From Candidatus Ancaeobacter aquaticus (lineage in GTDB: Bacteria; Auribacterota; Ancaeobacteria; Ancaeobacterales; Ancaeobacteraceae): a stretch of 60,881 nt of DNA. Position numbers and translations under genes: made by a program. The DNA is taken from contig JAVCCP010000060.1 in the NCBI GenBank assembly GCA_030765405.1, positions 1 to 60,881 of the forward strand, given 5' to 3'. The notes under the pieces are model-generated. The model worked only from the letters and a program-made list of their open reading frames with translations, was not told the DNA's origin and did no database searches. Position 1 is the stretch's first letter, and each line of letters begins with the position of its first letter. Of the stretch, positions 43,790-52,310 are shown piece after piece.

Positions 43790-45571
43790 TCATTTGCCAA
43801 GTTTTCGTTTTGCAAACGTTTTAAACGGCCTTCCCTCTTCGTGCATACTCCAGTTAAAAAACTCTATAAAATTGAGTCTCAGCCCATGAACAAAACCGCT
43901 TACTATTCCCAGAAGGAAATTCAGCGTGTGGCCAAACAAAAGTATCAAGATAGCAAAGAATATACCAATAACAGGTAATGCGTCTGCAACCTGCTTGCTG
44001 AGTTTATTAAAAGTAAGTGCCAATGAAACAGCGGCAAGACCAAGCGCAAAAATTCTCATATAACTCAATATATCTCCGAAGACTGCACTCACACGTGTTA
44101 AACCTTCAGCGCCTTTTAACAGACGCTTTATTGTAATCTTTCCTTCACCTGTAAATAAAAGTATCATCAACGCACCTGCACCAATCAATATCCATCCACA
44201 AATATGCATGGGTACTTTATAAGCGTGCATCATACTACTGACATAGAACATACCACCGCCAAAGATTAATGCAGCCCATCCGATAGGTGCATACATCTGG
44301 GACATTCCCCTCTTACGCCATGCATCACAGAAATTTGACAGGATCAAATGCAGCATTCCTATAATAATAACCAGAGGCATCATTACATGGACATTATTGA
44401 CGTCAAATATTTTTAAATGTCCCAGAAACGAATTTTCACCGAGGGTCAATCCAAAATAACTTCCCACGATAATTCCCCATACAATTGTTGTTGCGGTTAA
44501 CGCCAAACACAGTATGCGAAAATTTTTCCCGCGTTCACTCTTTGAAAACGCCTTCCATTTCCATAAAATTATCGCTCCCATTACCAAACCGTATCCCGCA
44601 TCCGAAATAATCATTGCAAAGAAAATTGCAAATGAAACAAAAACGATGGCCGAAGGATCCCACAATTTGTATGAAGGTGTCATATAAAAACTTACAAGGT
44701 CCGCGCCGCCTGCAAAAATGTTGCTGTTACGCAAAAGCGTGGGAGGGAGTTCATCAGGATGAGGTTCCTCAATAAATATCGCTGAACAGGCAGCACGTGC
44801 AAAATCCTGCAGTTTTTTAACGGAATCTTGCGGCGCCCATCCCCTTAATGCGAAAAGTTCCTCCTGATCCCGTGTCTGCCAGCTGACTTCTTCGACATCC
44901 GCTTTATTCTCCAACCTCCACATTTCACTCATGTATAGATCACACCACCGTGTAAGATCCTTCCTTTTTGATTGCAGGTCCGCCGCTTCATTCATCAATA
45001 AAGTCTCTTTTCTTTCAAGTTCGCTTAGTGAATGCGTTCCTGCATGGGTCCGTAAAACCGGAATCCCGTGGGGTTCATCATTAGAAATAACGATAACAAA
45101 ACAATTTGATTGGTCACGATAGACCGTCTTCCACACAAGCGGGAGTGTTTGAACGATACTCATAAGAGGATGAGGGACAACATAGAACCATAACTTCATT
45201 CCATTTAATTCATTCTCGGACGGCAGCCTGAAATCTCCCCATGGTTTCATTCCTGCAATACGGCCACGGATACCATCAAGCTGTATTTCCAAATCATGAA
45301 TTTTTGTTTTTATTTCCAGTGCCTGTTCCTTAACGAGGTCCGGATCAAACCCTTTATCAGAGCATTCCTGGCGTAAACGCTTAGGACAGCTAAGGAGAAA
45401 ACGGAGAGCATCATATGCCTCTTTCTCAGGGGCAGAAGTCGCGTGGAATCCCTGCTGTTGACGCAAGGGCTCGACATGAACACAACCAATATCCTGAAGA
45501 CCCGCAAGGATCTTTTCCTTGTCATTCAAGAAACCAATAAGTGTGATCTTCGTTAGCGGAACAATGCTCAT
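43790..45571 (-). CDS. atpI: V-type ATPase membrane subunit I (a-subunit)
   Basis: 593 residues. Soluble N-terminal half (about 1-300) with coiled-coil segments followed by about seven membrane helices. The SAVFGDILSYMRIFALGLAA segment is the conserved proton/ion channel half with the essential Arg. Its ATG overlaps the D stop as ATGA, indicating coupled translation. Confidence 0.92.
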   Translation of the reverse strand: MSIVPLTKITLIGFLNDKEKILAGLQDIGCVHVEPLRQQQGFHATSAPEKEAYDALRFLLSCPKRLRQECSDKGFDPDLVKEQALEIKTKIHDLEIQLDGIRGRIAGMKPWGDFRLPSENELNGMKLWFYVVPHPLMSIVQTLPLVWKTVYRDQSNCFVIVISNDEPHGIPVLRTHAGTHSLSELERKETLLMNEAADLQSKRKDLTRWCDLYMSEMWRLENKADVEEVSWQTRDQEELFALRGWAPQDSVKKLQDFARAACSAIFIEEPHPDELPPTLLRNSNIFAGGADLVSFYMTPSYKLWDPSAIVFVSFAIFFAMIISDAGYGLVMGAIILWKWKAFSKSERGKNFRILCLALTATTIVWGIIVGSYFGLTLGENSFLGHLKIFDVNNVHVMMPLVIIIGMLHLILSNFCDAWRKRGMSQMYAPIGWAALIFGGGMFYVSSMMHAYKVPMHICGWILIGAGALMILLFTGEGKITIKRLLKGAEGLTRVSAVFGDILSYMRIFALGLAAVSLALTFNKLSKQVADALPVIGIFFAILILLFGHTLNFLLGIVSGFVHGLRLNFIEFFNWSMHEEGRPFKTFAKRKLGK

Positions 45572-46191
45572 ACGGGTTCTTCCACTCTCTGTAAATTCTC
45601 TTTAAGGTGTTTTTGCTTGGCGATCTTGGCCCTGACAACAGCAGATCTCTCGGCATCATCAAGGAATATTTTTATCCGGAATATCGTTTCTTTCGCTTCG
45701 GGAATAAGGATCTTTTCAAACAGATTTACCCTCTGCGTAATATGCTTGACGCCCTTACGCAAGAGCTCAACGCGCTGGCCGGCGATCTTCACCTTAAAAC
45801 ACAGCGTGAGCATATCTCTGACCTTCTCCACAAAAAAGTCAACCCACTGCGGTTTAACGAACATCGAATAATCCACGATTTCGCACACTACCTCGCGTAA
45901 GACAGGCAGCCGTATCCCCACGATATTTTCTTCTTCTATCTTAAGAGTGGTAATCTTGACAAGATCCCTGAGATCTATCTGCGTTCTGGCAAGCATAGGC
46001 AGTTGAACGCCTATTGTTTCTGCAAGTTTTTTCTTCTGTGTGCTAAGTGCCTCATGCATTTTCTGCTCACGGACGCGCTCAAAGGTAAGCTGGCGGCGTT
46101 TCAGGTCAAGCGAAGGCAGAAGCTTCCGATAAAGCTTGAGCTGTTCGTTCTGTTTCTGCAAATAACTCTTATTGTAAGATATCTTTGCCAT
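45568..46191 (-). CDS. atpD: V-type ATPase central stalk subunit D
   Basis: 207 residues, all-helical coiled-coil protein of the central rotor; begins KISYNKSYLQKQN and has the family segment RRVNLFEKILIPEAKETIFRI (split here over residues 155-175). No obvious ribosome binding site precedes the ATG. The first 23 codons and the leader recur inverted at 39835-39990. Confidence 0.92.
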   Translation of the reverse strand: MAKISYNKSYLQKQNEQLKLYRKLLPSLDLKRRQLTFERVREQKMHEALSTQKKKLAETIGVQLPMLARTQIDLRDLVKITTLKIEEENIVGIRLPVLREVVCEIVDYSMFVKPQWVDFFVEKVRDMLTLCFKVKIAGQRVELLRKGVKHITQRVNLFEKILIPEAKETIFRIKIFLDDAERSAVVRAKIAKQKHLKENLQRVEEPV

Positions 46192-46279
46192 ATTTATAAT
46201 GTTCCCATTATCAGAGGAGCATTCTTATACCCGCCCTTGCAATGTATAGGTATGATTATTTTTCACCTTATCACTACGC
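46124..46279 (-). repeat. Inverted repeat IR-R at the V-ATPase operon
   Basis: Partner of IR-L at 39835-39990: the last codon and stop of B, the 82-base B-D gap and the first ~23 codons of D. The two copies face each other across 6.1 kb that holds D, I, K, E, DUF2764 and A. Confidence 0.9.
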
Positions 46280-47602
46280 GGAAAATTTTCTCTTCGGATA
46301 ATACTTATCTATTAAATTCTGTTTCATCAACAGTTCAGACGGTTCAAAGCACTCGGCAAGCGTTTGCCAGCACAAGTCAAGCGCGTCATTAAGAGGCATT
46401 GATACGTTTATATCAAGGAAACGTTTTTTGAAAAGCGTATCGTATTTCAGCAGCTTTTCGTCAAACGCAGACAACTCAAACGCCATAGCCTTTTTGCGCT
46501 CAGCCTCTTTACCGCTCGCGTAGAATCTGATCATGGTATTCATTATATGAGGATGGTCTTCGCGGGTAACCTTTCCGACAACATGTTGTTTCAAGCGGGA
46601 CAGTGAACCAAAAGGATCGATCATCTTATCGTGCAGGTAAAACTGCCCTTCGGTAATATAACCGGTATTGTCAGGCACGGGGTGTGTCAGGTCGTTTCCC
46701 GGCATCGTAGTTACCGTGAGAATCGTGACTGATCCGGCCCCTTTAAAATCACATGCCTTTTCATAACGCTTCGCAAGCTGAGTATACAGGTCCCCCATAT
46801 ATCCGCGTGTCGCGGGGATCCGTTCCAGCGCGATACCGAGTTCTTTCATAACATCAGCATAAGCGGTCATGTCTGTCAAAAGGACCAATACCCTCTTGTT
46901 CTCCTCAACTGCAAACTTCTCAGCAACCGCAAGGGCCATGTCAATCACAAGCAGTCTCTCCACTATCGGGTCAGAGGCAAGATTGACAAACATCGCCGTC
47001 TTATGAAAAACACCGTGTGATTCAAACGCGTTTCTAAAAAAATAGTAATCGTCAAAGATAAGTCCCATCCCCCCAAATACAACGATGTCCGCATCCGCTT
47101 GAAAACCTATGCGCGCAAGCAGTTCGTTATAAGGCTCACCAGCGACAGAGAAGATAGGTATCTTTTGACTTTCAACAAGACAATTAAAAAGGTCGATCAT
47201 TGGAACACAAGTCTGAATCATCTTATTCGGCAAGACACGCATCATCGGATTTACCGTAGGTCCACCTACAGGTATCATAGGATCACCCTTGAGAAGCGGT
47301 CCACCGTCAATAGGTTGACCGGACCCCCCAAAAATACGTCCAAGAATATTGTGAGAATAAGTTACTTCAAAAGGATGGCCGAGGAATCGTATCATTGCAT
47401 CGGTGGAAAGACCTTTTCCTCCGGTAAAAACCTGTAGACTTACCATATCACCGTTAAGTTCCACCACCGTGGCAAAAGATTTCTCACCGTCAACATTTTC
47501 AACAACGGCTATATCACCAAAGGCCACGTTATCCGCTTTGACCCTGATCAAATCGCCAACGATATCACAAATACCGGTATAACGTACAAGCACATCCGTC
47601 AT
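46274..47602 (-). CDS. atpB: V-type ATPase regulatory subunit B
   Basis: 442 residues. Non-catalytic nucleotide-binding subunit; contains GGSGQPIDGGP and the SVAGEPYN sequence in place of a Walker A. Segments MTAYADVMKE and ERIPATRGYMGDLYTQLAKRYEKA (in part) match bacterial and archaeal B subunits. It is the first gene of this operon, with a GAGGTG site 6 bases upstream. In the usual bacterial order B follows A, not precedes D as first gene. Confidence 0.95.
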   Translation of the reverse strand: MTDVLVRYTGICDIVGDLIRVKADNVAFGDIAVVENVDGEKSFATVVELNGDMVSLQVFTGGKGLSTDAMIRFLGHPFEVTYSHNILGRIFGGSGQPIDGGPLLKGDPMIPVGGPTVNPMMRVLPNKMIQTCVPMIDLFNCLVESQKIPIFSVAGEPYNELLARIGFQADADIVVFGGMGLIFDDYYFFRNAFESHGVFHKTAMFVNLASDPIVERLLVIDMALAVAEKFAVEENKRVLVLLTDMTAYADVMKELGIALERIPATRGYMGDLYTQLAKRYEKACDFKGAGSVTILTVTTMPGNDLTHPVPDNTGYITEGQFYLHDKMIDPFGSLSRLKQHVVGKVTREDHPHIMNTMIRFYASGKEAERKKAMAFELSAFDEKLLKYDTLFKKRFLDINVSMPLNDALDLCWQTLAECFEPSELLMKQNLIDKYYPKRKFSA

Positions 47603-47740
47603 AAAATTTCACCTCTGTTTTTAATGAGAGTTATACTCAAAGTAATGTAATGCTAAACGCGGTATTAATTCTAAATGAAAGGATGACTTTTGTAAACGAT
47701 ATTCCAAAGTTTTGCAAGGGGTAAAAAGGACCACTGCAAC

Positions 47741-48031
47741 TCAAAAAAGTAGTTTTGCAACTACAATCTTAGGCTTGACCTTGATTTCGGAAAACACAAA
47801 CTGGTTCTCTACCATTTCTAAAATCCCTTCGGCTTCACTTTCATAACTTAAAAATTCAAAATTGTCTCTCTGGGCATAGTGCAGTAAGGTAGTCTTAATG
47901 CAAATATTAACTGAGGCAACAAATAACTCTTCCAGTGTCCACATACCTTCATGTCCTTTAAATTCCGGAGGAGTAGATACTTCAATCGCTGGTTTACCGG
48001 ATGAACATAAAATCCTTTTCTTTTCTTCAGT
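47741..48031 (-). pseudogene. OsmC-family protein remnant
   Basis: The minus-strand frame from 48031 reads RILCSSGKPAIEVSTPPEF, then MWTLEELFVASVNICIKTT and SYESEAEGILEM, the core of the OsmC/Ohr family. An in-frame TAG (48032-48034) and a probable frame disruption separate it from the N-terminal strands, and the end (PKIVVAKLLF) stops about 40 residues before a normal OsmC C-terminus. The longest ORF starts at ATG 47944. It is a remnant of a peroxide-detoxifying or related protein. 138 bases separate it from the V-ATPase operon. Confidence 0.7.
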
Positions 48032-48128
48032 CTAGGATACTGTTGTTCTATAAATAAATTTTTAGCTTTTCTGTCTCAGATTTTCCATTTCACGACTTCC
48101 TTAAATCTTTTTCATTTTTTAAATTTTT

Positions 48129-48338
48129 CTAAAGATTACATGTTCCATCAGGACAACTTGGCCCGGAAGAACCGGACCCGCCGCCAGAACTTCCCACACT
48201 AAATGCTCCCGGTATCTTTTCAATATTTTTACTGCCGCACTTTTTGCATTTAAGCTCTGTTTTTTCAGCGGTTACTCCTACCAATAAGTCAAATTTCTCT
48301 TTGCATTCCCTGCATATATAGGTATATATGGGCATATT
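48129..48338 (-). CDS. FmdB-type zinc ribbon protein
   Basis: 69 residues from ATG 48338 (GGGAG site 6 bases upstream). MPIYTYICREC with CxxC, then LKCKKCGS with the second CxxC, gives the FmdB/CxxC_CXXC_SSSS zinc ribbon. A Gly/Ser-rich tail ends in CPDGTCNL. Small regulatory or metal-binding protein; it follows the thioredoxin remnant in the Fur-box operon. Confidence 0.85.
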   Translation of the reverse strand, partial: NMPIYTYICRECKEKFDLLVGVTAEKTELKCKKCGSKNIEKIPGAFSVGSSGGGSGSSGPSCPDGTCNL

Positions 48339-48351
48339 ACACTCCCTGTCT

Positions 48352-48610
48352 TTAATCAATAAACTGCTTAATCTTTATTTCAATATTTTGCTTAGGTGCA
48401 ATACCTATAATACTTTCCACTATCTTACCCTCTTTAAAAACTGCCAATGTAGGAATGCTCATTATTCCATAACGAGATGCCGTATTAGAAGCCTCATCCA
48501 CATTTATCTTGCATACTTTTAATTTGCCCTGATACTCCCTGGCAATTTCTGGAAAAATATCATAATAATTATACCTGAGGCTACGCCAAATATAGCAATA
48601 AAACCTTCAT
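48352..48610 (-). pseudogene. Thioredoxin gene with destroyed active site
   Basis: ATG 48610 overlaps the MBL stop as ATGA and opens MKVLLLYLA, as in thioredoxins, then hits TAG. In the +1 frame the rest is clear: IFPEIAREYQGKLKVCKINV, then SRYGIMSIPTLAVFKEGK with the cis-Pro motif, to a stop at 48352-48354. At the place of WCGPC the sequence reads WRSLR; small deletions removed the CxxC cysteines and broke the frame. It cannot be a functional disulfide reductase. Confidence 0.8.
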
Positions 48611-49254
48611 ACCGTAATCTCACTGCCCGCGCCGCCCTCTATAAATTTTTCCGGATAAAGCTTTTTTATCCTTTCTTTATGTTGAGTGCAATGGGTAGCG
48701 CAGATTAAATCTAAATCCTTAATCAAATCAAAATCATTGAATCCATGCAGCCCTCCGATTAAGGCAATTACTTTTCCATACTGTTTTGCACTGTTCAGGA
48801 TATTTCCAACACCCGGGTGGGAACAGCCAACAATGACAACTAAACCTTTATCAGTTTTTACTATCATGGATTGTTCTATCCCGTTAAGCTGGCCTGTCGA
48901 GAAAATGTTTTCATACATTTTTACAGTGTCTTTAACCCTGATTACTTCCCTGGCTTTGGGTTTGGTAAAAGAAAAAAAGGAATCAGGAAGATACAATTTA
49001 ATATCATCATTAAGCTTTAAAAATGCTTTCAGACCACCGGTATGATCCCAATGATCATGGGAGATAAAAACACAATCTATATTTTTGGGATCAATATTTA
49101 ATTTTTCTATATTATGCAAAAGAACTGAACCCCTTGCTCCTGCATCAAAAAGAATTCCAGGGGTACGTTCGGTTTCTATCAGACAGGAAAATCCCCATTC
49201 CTTCCTTAATTCCGGCTTGTGTGCCGTGTTATCGGAAATTATGGTAATTTTCAT
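48607..49254 (-). CDS. MBL-fold hydrolase, DHPPP-synthase-like
   Basis: 215 residues. The metal motif is FISHDHWDHTGG (HxHxDH present), with later His residues in VGCSHPGVGN and ATHCTQ. The short form and GCSHPG are characteristic of the 7,8-dihydropterin-6-methyl-4-(beta-D-ribofuranosyl)aminobenzene-phosphate-synthase-like MBL group. A GGAGG site precedes the ATG. It lies in the middle of the Fur-box operon. Confidence 0.85.
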   Translation of the reverse strand: MKITIISDNTAHKPELRKEWGFSCLIETERTPGILFDAGARGSVLLHNIEKLNIDPKNIDCVFISHDHWDHTGGLKAFLKLNDDIKLYLPDSFFSFTKPKAREVIRVKDTVKMYENIFSTGQLNGIEQSMIVKTDKGLVVIVGCSHPGVGNILNSAKQYGKVIALIGGLHGFNDFDLIKDLDLICATHCTQHKERIKKLYPEKFIEGGAGSEITV

Positions 49255-49292
49255 TCTCTCCTCCTTTTTAAATTAAGCATTTCAACAATTAT

Positions 49293-49865
49293 CTAAATAA
49301 GAGCTTGTTTCCTGAAATTTAATATACAGCCTTCATTATAATTTTCATCGTGTAAAAGCCTTTTTGAAGATTTATGTTCGAGAACAAAACCTGCCCCCTC
49401 TATTTCTTCTATAACCTTTTCCAAATCAACATTAGCTAATTCCATTAAGGGATAATCTTCCTTATGATGCTTGGGATAAACGGAAAAAAGGCCTTCCTTC
49501 TTTAAGATGTTGTGAACTTCATTATAAATCGCAATTCTTTCTTTTCTGTTTCCGTAATGAATAACGTCATAACATAAAACCACATCAGCAGAATCACCTT
49601 TTAAAATGACTTTTGAATTTTCGCTTATTCCCTCAATGTTTTTTATATTGCCTTGTTGTATCAACTTTTTCAATTGATTAAAACTGCTCATATCTTTATC
49701 CAGCGCATACACTTTACCACGCCTACCCACCGCTTTTGATGCAGGGATGGTATAATGACCAACTCCCGAGCCAAAATCTAATACAGTATGGCCCTTCTTA
49801 ACGCCAATTTCCCGTAAAAACTTCAGCCCGTCTTCTTCCATCCACTTTTTTAGCTCTGTTTTCAT
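49293..49865 (-). CDS. Class I SAM methyltransferase
   Basis: 190 residues. Motif I VLDFGSGVGHYTIPAS and VYALDKD are clear, with CYDVIHYG in the motif IV position. Begins four bases inside the oxidoreductase gene end (ATGA overlap). Methyltransferases of this kind often sit in iron/redox operons; the substrate is unknown. Confidence 0.8.
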   Translation of the reverse strand: MKTELKKWMEEDGLKFLREIGVKKGHTVLDFGSGVGHYTIPASKAVGRRGKVYALDKDMSSFNQLKKLIQQGNIKNIEGISENSKVILKGDSADVVLCYDVIHYGNRKERIAIYNEVHNILKKEGLFSVYPKHHKEDYPLMELANVDLEKVIEEIEGAGFVLEHKSSKRLLHDENYNEGCILNFRKQALI

Positions 49866-51223
49866 TTTTCCGTATTATTATGAAGAGTTTCAAACGCCTT
49901 TTCCGCAGCTAAAGATAACGGTTCAATGCCGGGGTTAGATGATAATTCCGGCTGTCCGGCACATCTTAAAGTCATCAAATCTAAAGCAGTCAGACCGCTC
50001 CTTATTGCCAACGCTATAAGATCTATATGCTTAACAGGGCACTCACTATCACTAACTATCTGGCCGCCTATAATCTTCTCTGTTTGTCTGTTAAACAGGA
50101 GTTTAATTACATAAGGTTTTTTGCCTATCATCTCAGAATGTTTGCTTATTGAATTCTGCCTTGCGCTAATTATATCGATCCCATTTTCTTTTGATTCTGA
50201 TTCCGTAATTCCCGTTCCGGCAATCGACTTATTGTAAAACTTCGTTGTAAAACTGTTAAGCAAAGGCGGAAATTTTAGCTTATATCCTAAAATATTCCTG
50301 GCAATTATTCTGCCGGCAATTACCGCATTTGGACGTAATTGTCCAAGTATGGGTTTGCCGGTAATATGGCTTTGATACTGGACGAGATCCCCTCCGGCAT
50401 AGATATCGGGGTCAGAGGATTGCAGGTAATTATCCACCCGCAATCCTAATTTTCCCATATCAAGACCTGCTTTTTCCGCTAATTCACTATTTGGCTTAGC
50501 TCCGGCTGAGATGATTACCATTTCCGCTTTTACCTCTTTACCTGAAGAAAACAACACTTTCTCTACTTCGCTTTTACCTTCAATTGCCTTTACCTGTTGG
50601 CTTAACTGCAAATCAATGTCCTTTTCTCTCATATATGTCTCTACTTCTTCACTCATATCCGCATCTAATATATTCTGCATAACGTGTTCAAACATTTCAA
50701 CCAATATAACGTTTACACCATGCCGGGAAATTAAATAAGCAATCTCTATTCCTATAGCACCGGCACCTATTAATACAAGGTTCTTTACCCGCCTGGAATT
50801 TATCCAATGCAGAATATTGACAGCATCCGCGCTTGTCCGCAAGAAGAAAACCCCAGGTAGGTTAACACCTGGAATAGGCGGAATTACCGGCTTTGCCCCT
50901 ACTGCTAAAACAAGCTTATCATACGAATAATCTTTTCCATCGGCAGTTGTCACTGCCTTTTCTCCTCTGTTTATACCCACCGCTTTGACATCTACCAATT
51001 GTATCCCCTGGCTTATGAAAATATTATCATCTTTATATGAAGGCTCTACCATAACGTTTCCGCAACAGATATAAGGTATCACACACCTGGTCAAAAGCCC
51101 CTTTTCCTCCTGTTCCCTAATTATGGTTACATGTAAAGAGGGGTTTAATCTCTTTAAGGTTCGCGCTGCTAAAGCACCGCAACCTGAACATCCTATGACT
51201 ACTACTTTGTTCAATTGACTCAT
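49862..51223 (-). CDS. FAD-dependent NADH oxidase/CoA-disulfide reductase-like
   Basis: 453 residues from ATG 51223 (GGAGG 5 bases upstream). FAD motif GCSGCGALAA (11-20), NAD motif GAGAIGIEIA, and DIYAGGDL near the C-terminal FAD site. The redox Cys of the Nox/CoADR group is probably Cys47 in LTRCVIPYICCG, followed by a second Cys pair. It would reduce oxygen, peroxide, polysulfide or CoA-disulfide with NAD(P)H; the exact substrate is not evident. Confidence 0.88.
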   Translation of the reverse strand: MSQLNKVVVIGCSGCGALAARTLKRLNPSLHVTIIREQEEKGLLTRCVIPYICCGNVMVEPSYKDDNIFISQGIQLVDVKAVGINRGEKAVTTADGKDYSYDKLVLAVGAKPVIPPIPGVNLPGVFFLRTSADAVNILHWINSRRVKNLVLIGAGAIGIEIAYLISRHGVNVILVEMFEHVMQNILDADMSEEVETYMREKDIDLQLSQQVKAIEGKSEVEKVLFSSGKEVKAEMVIISAGAKPNSELAEKAGLDMGKLGLRVDNYLQSSDPDIYAGGDLVQYQSHITGKPILGQLRPNAVIAGRIIARNILGYKLKFPPLLNSFTTKFYNKSIAGTGITESESKENGIDIISARQNSISKHSEMIGKKPYVIKLLFNRQTEKIIGGQIVSDSECPVKHIDLIALAIRSGLTALDLMTLRCAGQPELSSNPGIEPLSLAAEKAFETLHNNTEK

Positions 51224-51244
51224 TTCTGCCTCCAAGCTATTCTT

Positions 51245-51354
51245 TTAATAAACGTCGCAGTCCGCCATAACTTTGTTTTCAGCTAAGGCGGAAAACGCGT
51301 CTGTAATTACCGTTTTCCGGTTCCGACTTTTCCACTGGCAATTGAAATAATCAT
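51245..51354 (-). pseudogene. Remnant of a MinD/Mrp-type P-loop ATPase gene
   Basis: The reading starts MIISIASGKVGTGK, the deviant Walker A of MinD-superfamily ATPases. One missing base then shifts the frame, after which it reads TVITDAFSALAENKVMADCD, the following helix and the DCD strand, and stops. About 36 codons remain of a gene of roughly 280. Such ferredoxin-containing MinD-like ATPase genes usually accompany DUF5320 proteins. The methyltransferase stop lies 4 bases upstream. Confidence 0.8.
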
Positions 51355-51358
51355 ACAA

Positions 51359-52000
51359 TTAGATGAGCCGATGATACGCTATTCCTATTTCTTGATATCT
51401 ACCATTATGCCTATCTATATTAAACCCCTTGCCCTGTAAATATCTCATTATGTTATCCAAGTCAACATCGCCGCATTGATGCACCCGTCCTTCATGTTGA
51501 TGAACCTTGTTTGCTACTTCTAATCCTTCTTTACTAAAATCGCTTAAAATAATTTTACCTTCAAAAGAAACAATTCTTATTAACTCATCTATCACTTTAA
51601 GCGGATTCATAAGATGGTGCATCATGTTGACTGAAAATATTATATCAAAGCTTTCATTTTCAAAGCTTAAATGTTCGGCGTTTTCTATCTTAAAATCCAC
51701 TTGTTTCTCAAAACCAAAATATTTTACGTTCTGGCGGGCAAGATTTTGTTCTTCTTCTAAAATATCAATGCCGGTAAATGTATATCCTTCTTTTGCTAAA
51801 GCAACCGTTAAATAACCTTTTCCTGTTCCAACTTCCAATATGTCACCATATAGAGGTTGGGCCTCTTCTATAATAAAGTTACGTTCCTTCTCAACGTCAT
51901 AACTAAATTTCTTGAAGAGATTTATTCTTCCTGAATATCTTTTGTAGTTTTCAGCTGCTTCTCTTTCCAAATTTACTACCTGCCCATCCGTGTTCCACAT
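51359..52000 (-). CDS. Class I SAM methyltransferase (UbiE-like)
   Basis: 213 residues. Motif I DILEVGTGKGYLTVAL, FTGIDILEEEQNLARQN and IIFSVNMMHHLMNPL are typical of Methyltransf_11/25 enzymes. Its ATG lies 25 bases inside the DUF5320 gene. The terminal domain (HRLI end) is short. Second gene of the Fur-box operon. Confidence 0.82.
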   Translation of the reverse strand: MWNTDGQVVNLEREAAENYKRYSGRINLFKKFSYDVEKERNFIIEEAQPLYGDILEVGTGKGYLTVALAKEGYTFTGIDILEEEQNLARQNVKYFGFEKQVDFKIENAEHLSFENESFDIIFSVNMMHHLMNPLKVIDELIRIVSFEGKIILSDFSKEGLEVANKVHQHEGRVHQCGDVDLDNIMRYLQGKGFNIDRHNGRYQEIGIAYHRLI

Positions 52001-52197
52001 TTAGGGCAATTCACGTTATAACAAGGAACACCTACCTGATGCGGAACTTTTGCTCCACAACTCGGGCAAATACAATTTCCAGCGGGCCCGGCTCCGGGAC
52101 GATTTCCACCCATTCTACCCTTGCCGCCGCCACGGCCCATACCCCTTCCTGTTCCCGGGCCTTGTCCAAGCAGTCCTGCTCCATCTCCAAACGGCAT
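51976..52197 (-). CDS. DUF5320 Gly-rich zinc-ribbon protein
   Basis: 73 residues. The Gly/Arg-rich first half (GQGPGTGRGMGRGGGKGRMGG) and six cysteines in CICPSCG...PCYNVNCPKCG are the usual form of DUF5320 proteins, which accompany iron-sulfur or molybdenum-related redox operons. AGGAGG lies 7 bases before the ATG. First gene after the Fur box. Confidence 0.88.
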   Translation of the reverse strand: MPFGDGAGLLGQGPGTGRGMGRGGGKGRMGGNRPGAGPAGNCICPSCGAKVPHQVGVPCYNVNCPKCGTRMGR

Positions 52198-52229
52198 CTT
52201 ACACCTCCTTTCTGTTTTTAATTGTTAAT

Positions 52230-52244
52230 GATAACCATTATCAA
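52230..52244. promoter_or_regulatory. Fur box (iron-responsive operator)
   Basis: TGATAACCATTATCA matches the 7-1-7 Fur consensus TGATAATnATTATCA at every specified base but one. It lies 32 bases upstream of the DUF5320 start, a suitable place to block that promoter when iron is plentiful. It could also affect the plus-strand side, where only a gene fragment remains. Confidence 0.75.
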
Positions 52245-52310
52245 TAATATTCATGATCATATTTTTGTCAAGTTTTTTTCTAAGGAGATACACGAAACTC
52301 TCTTTTTAAC

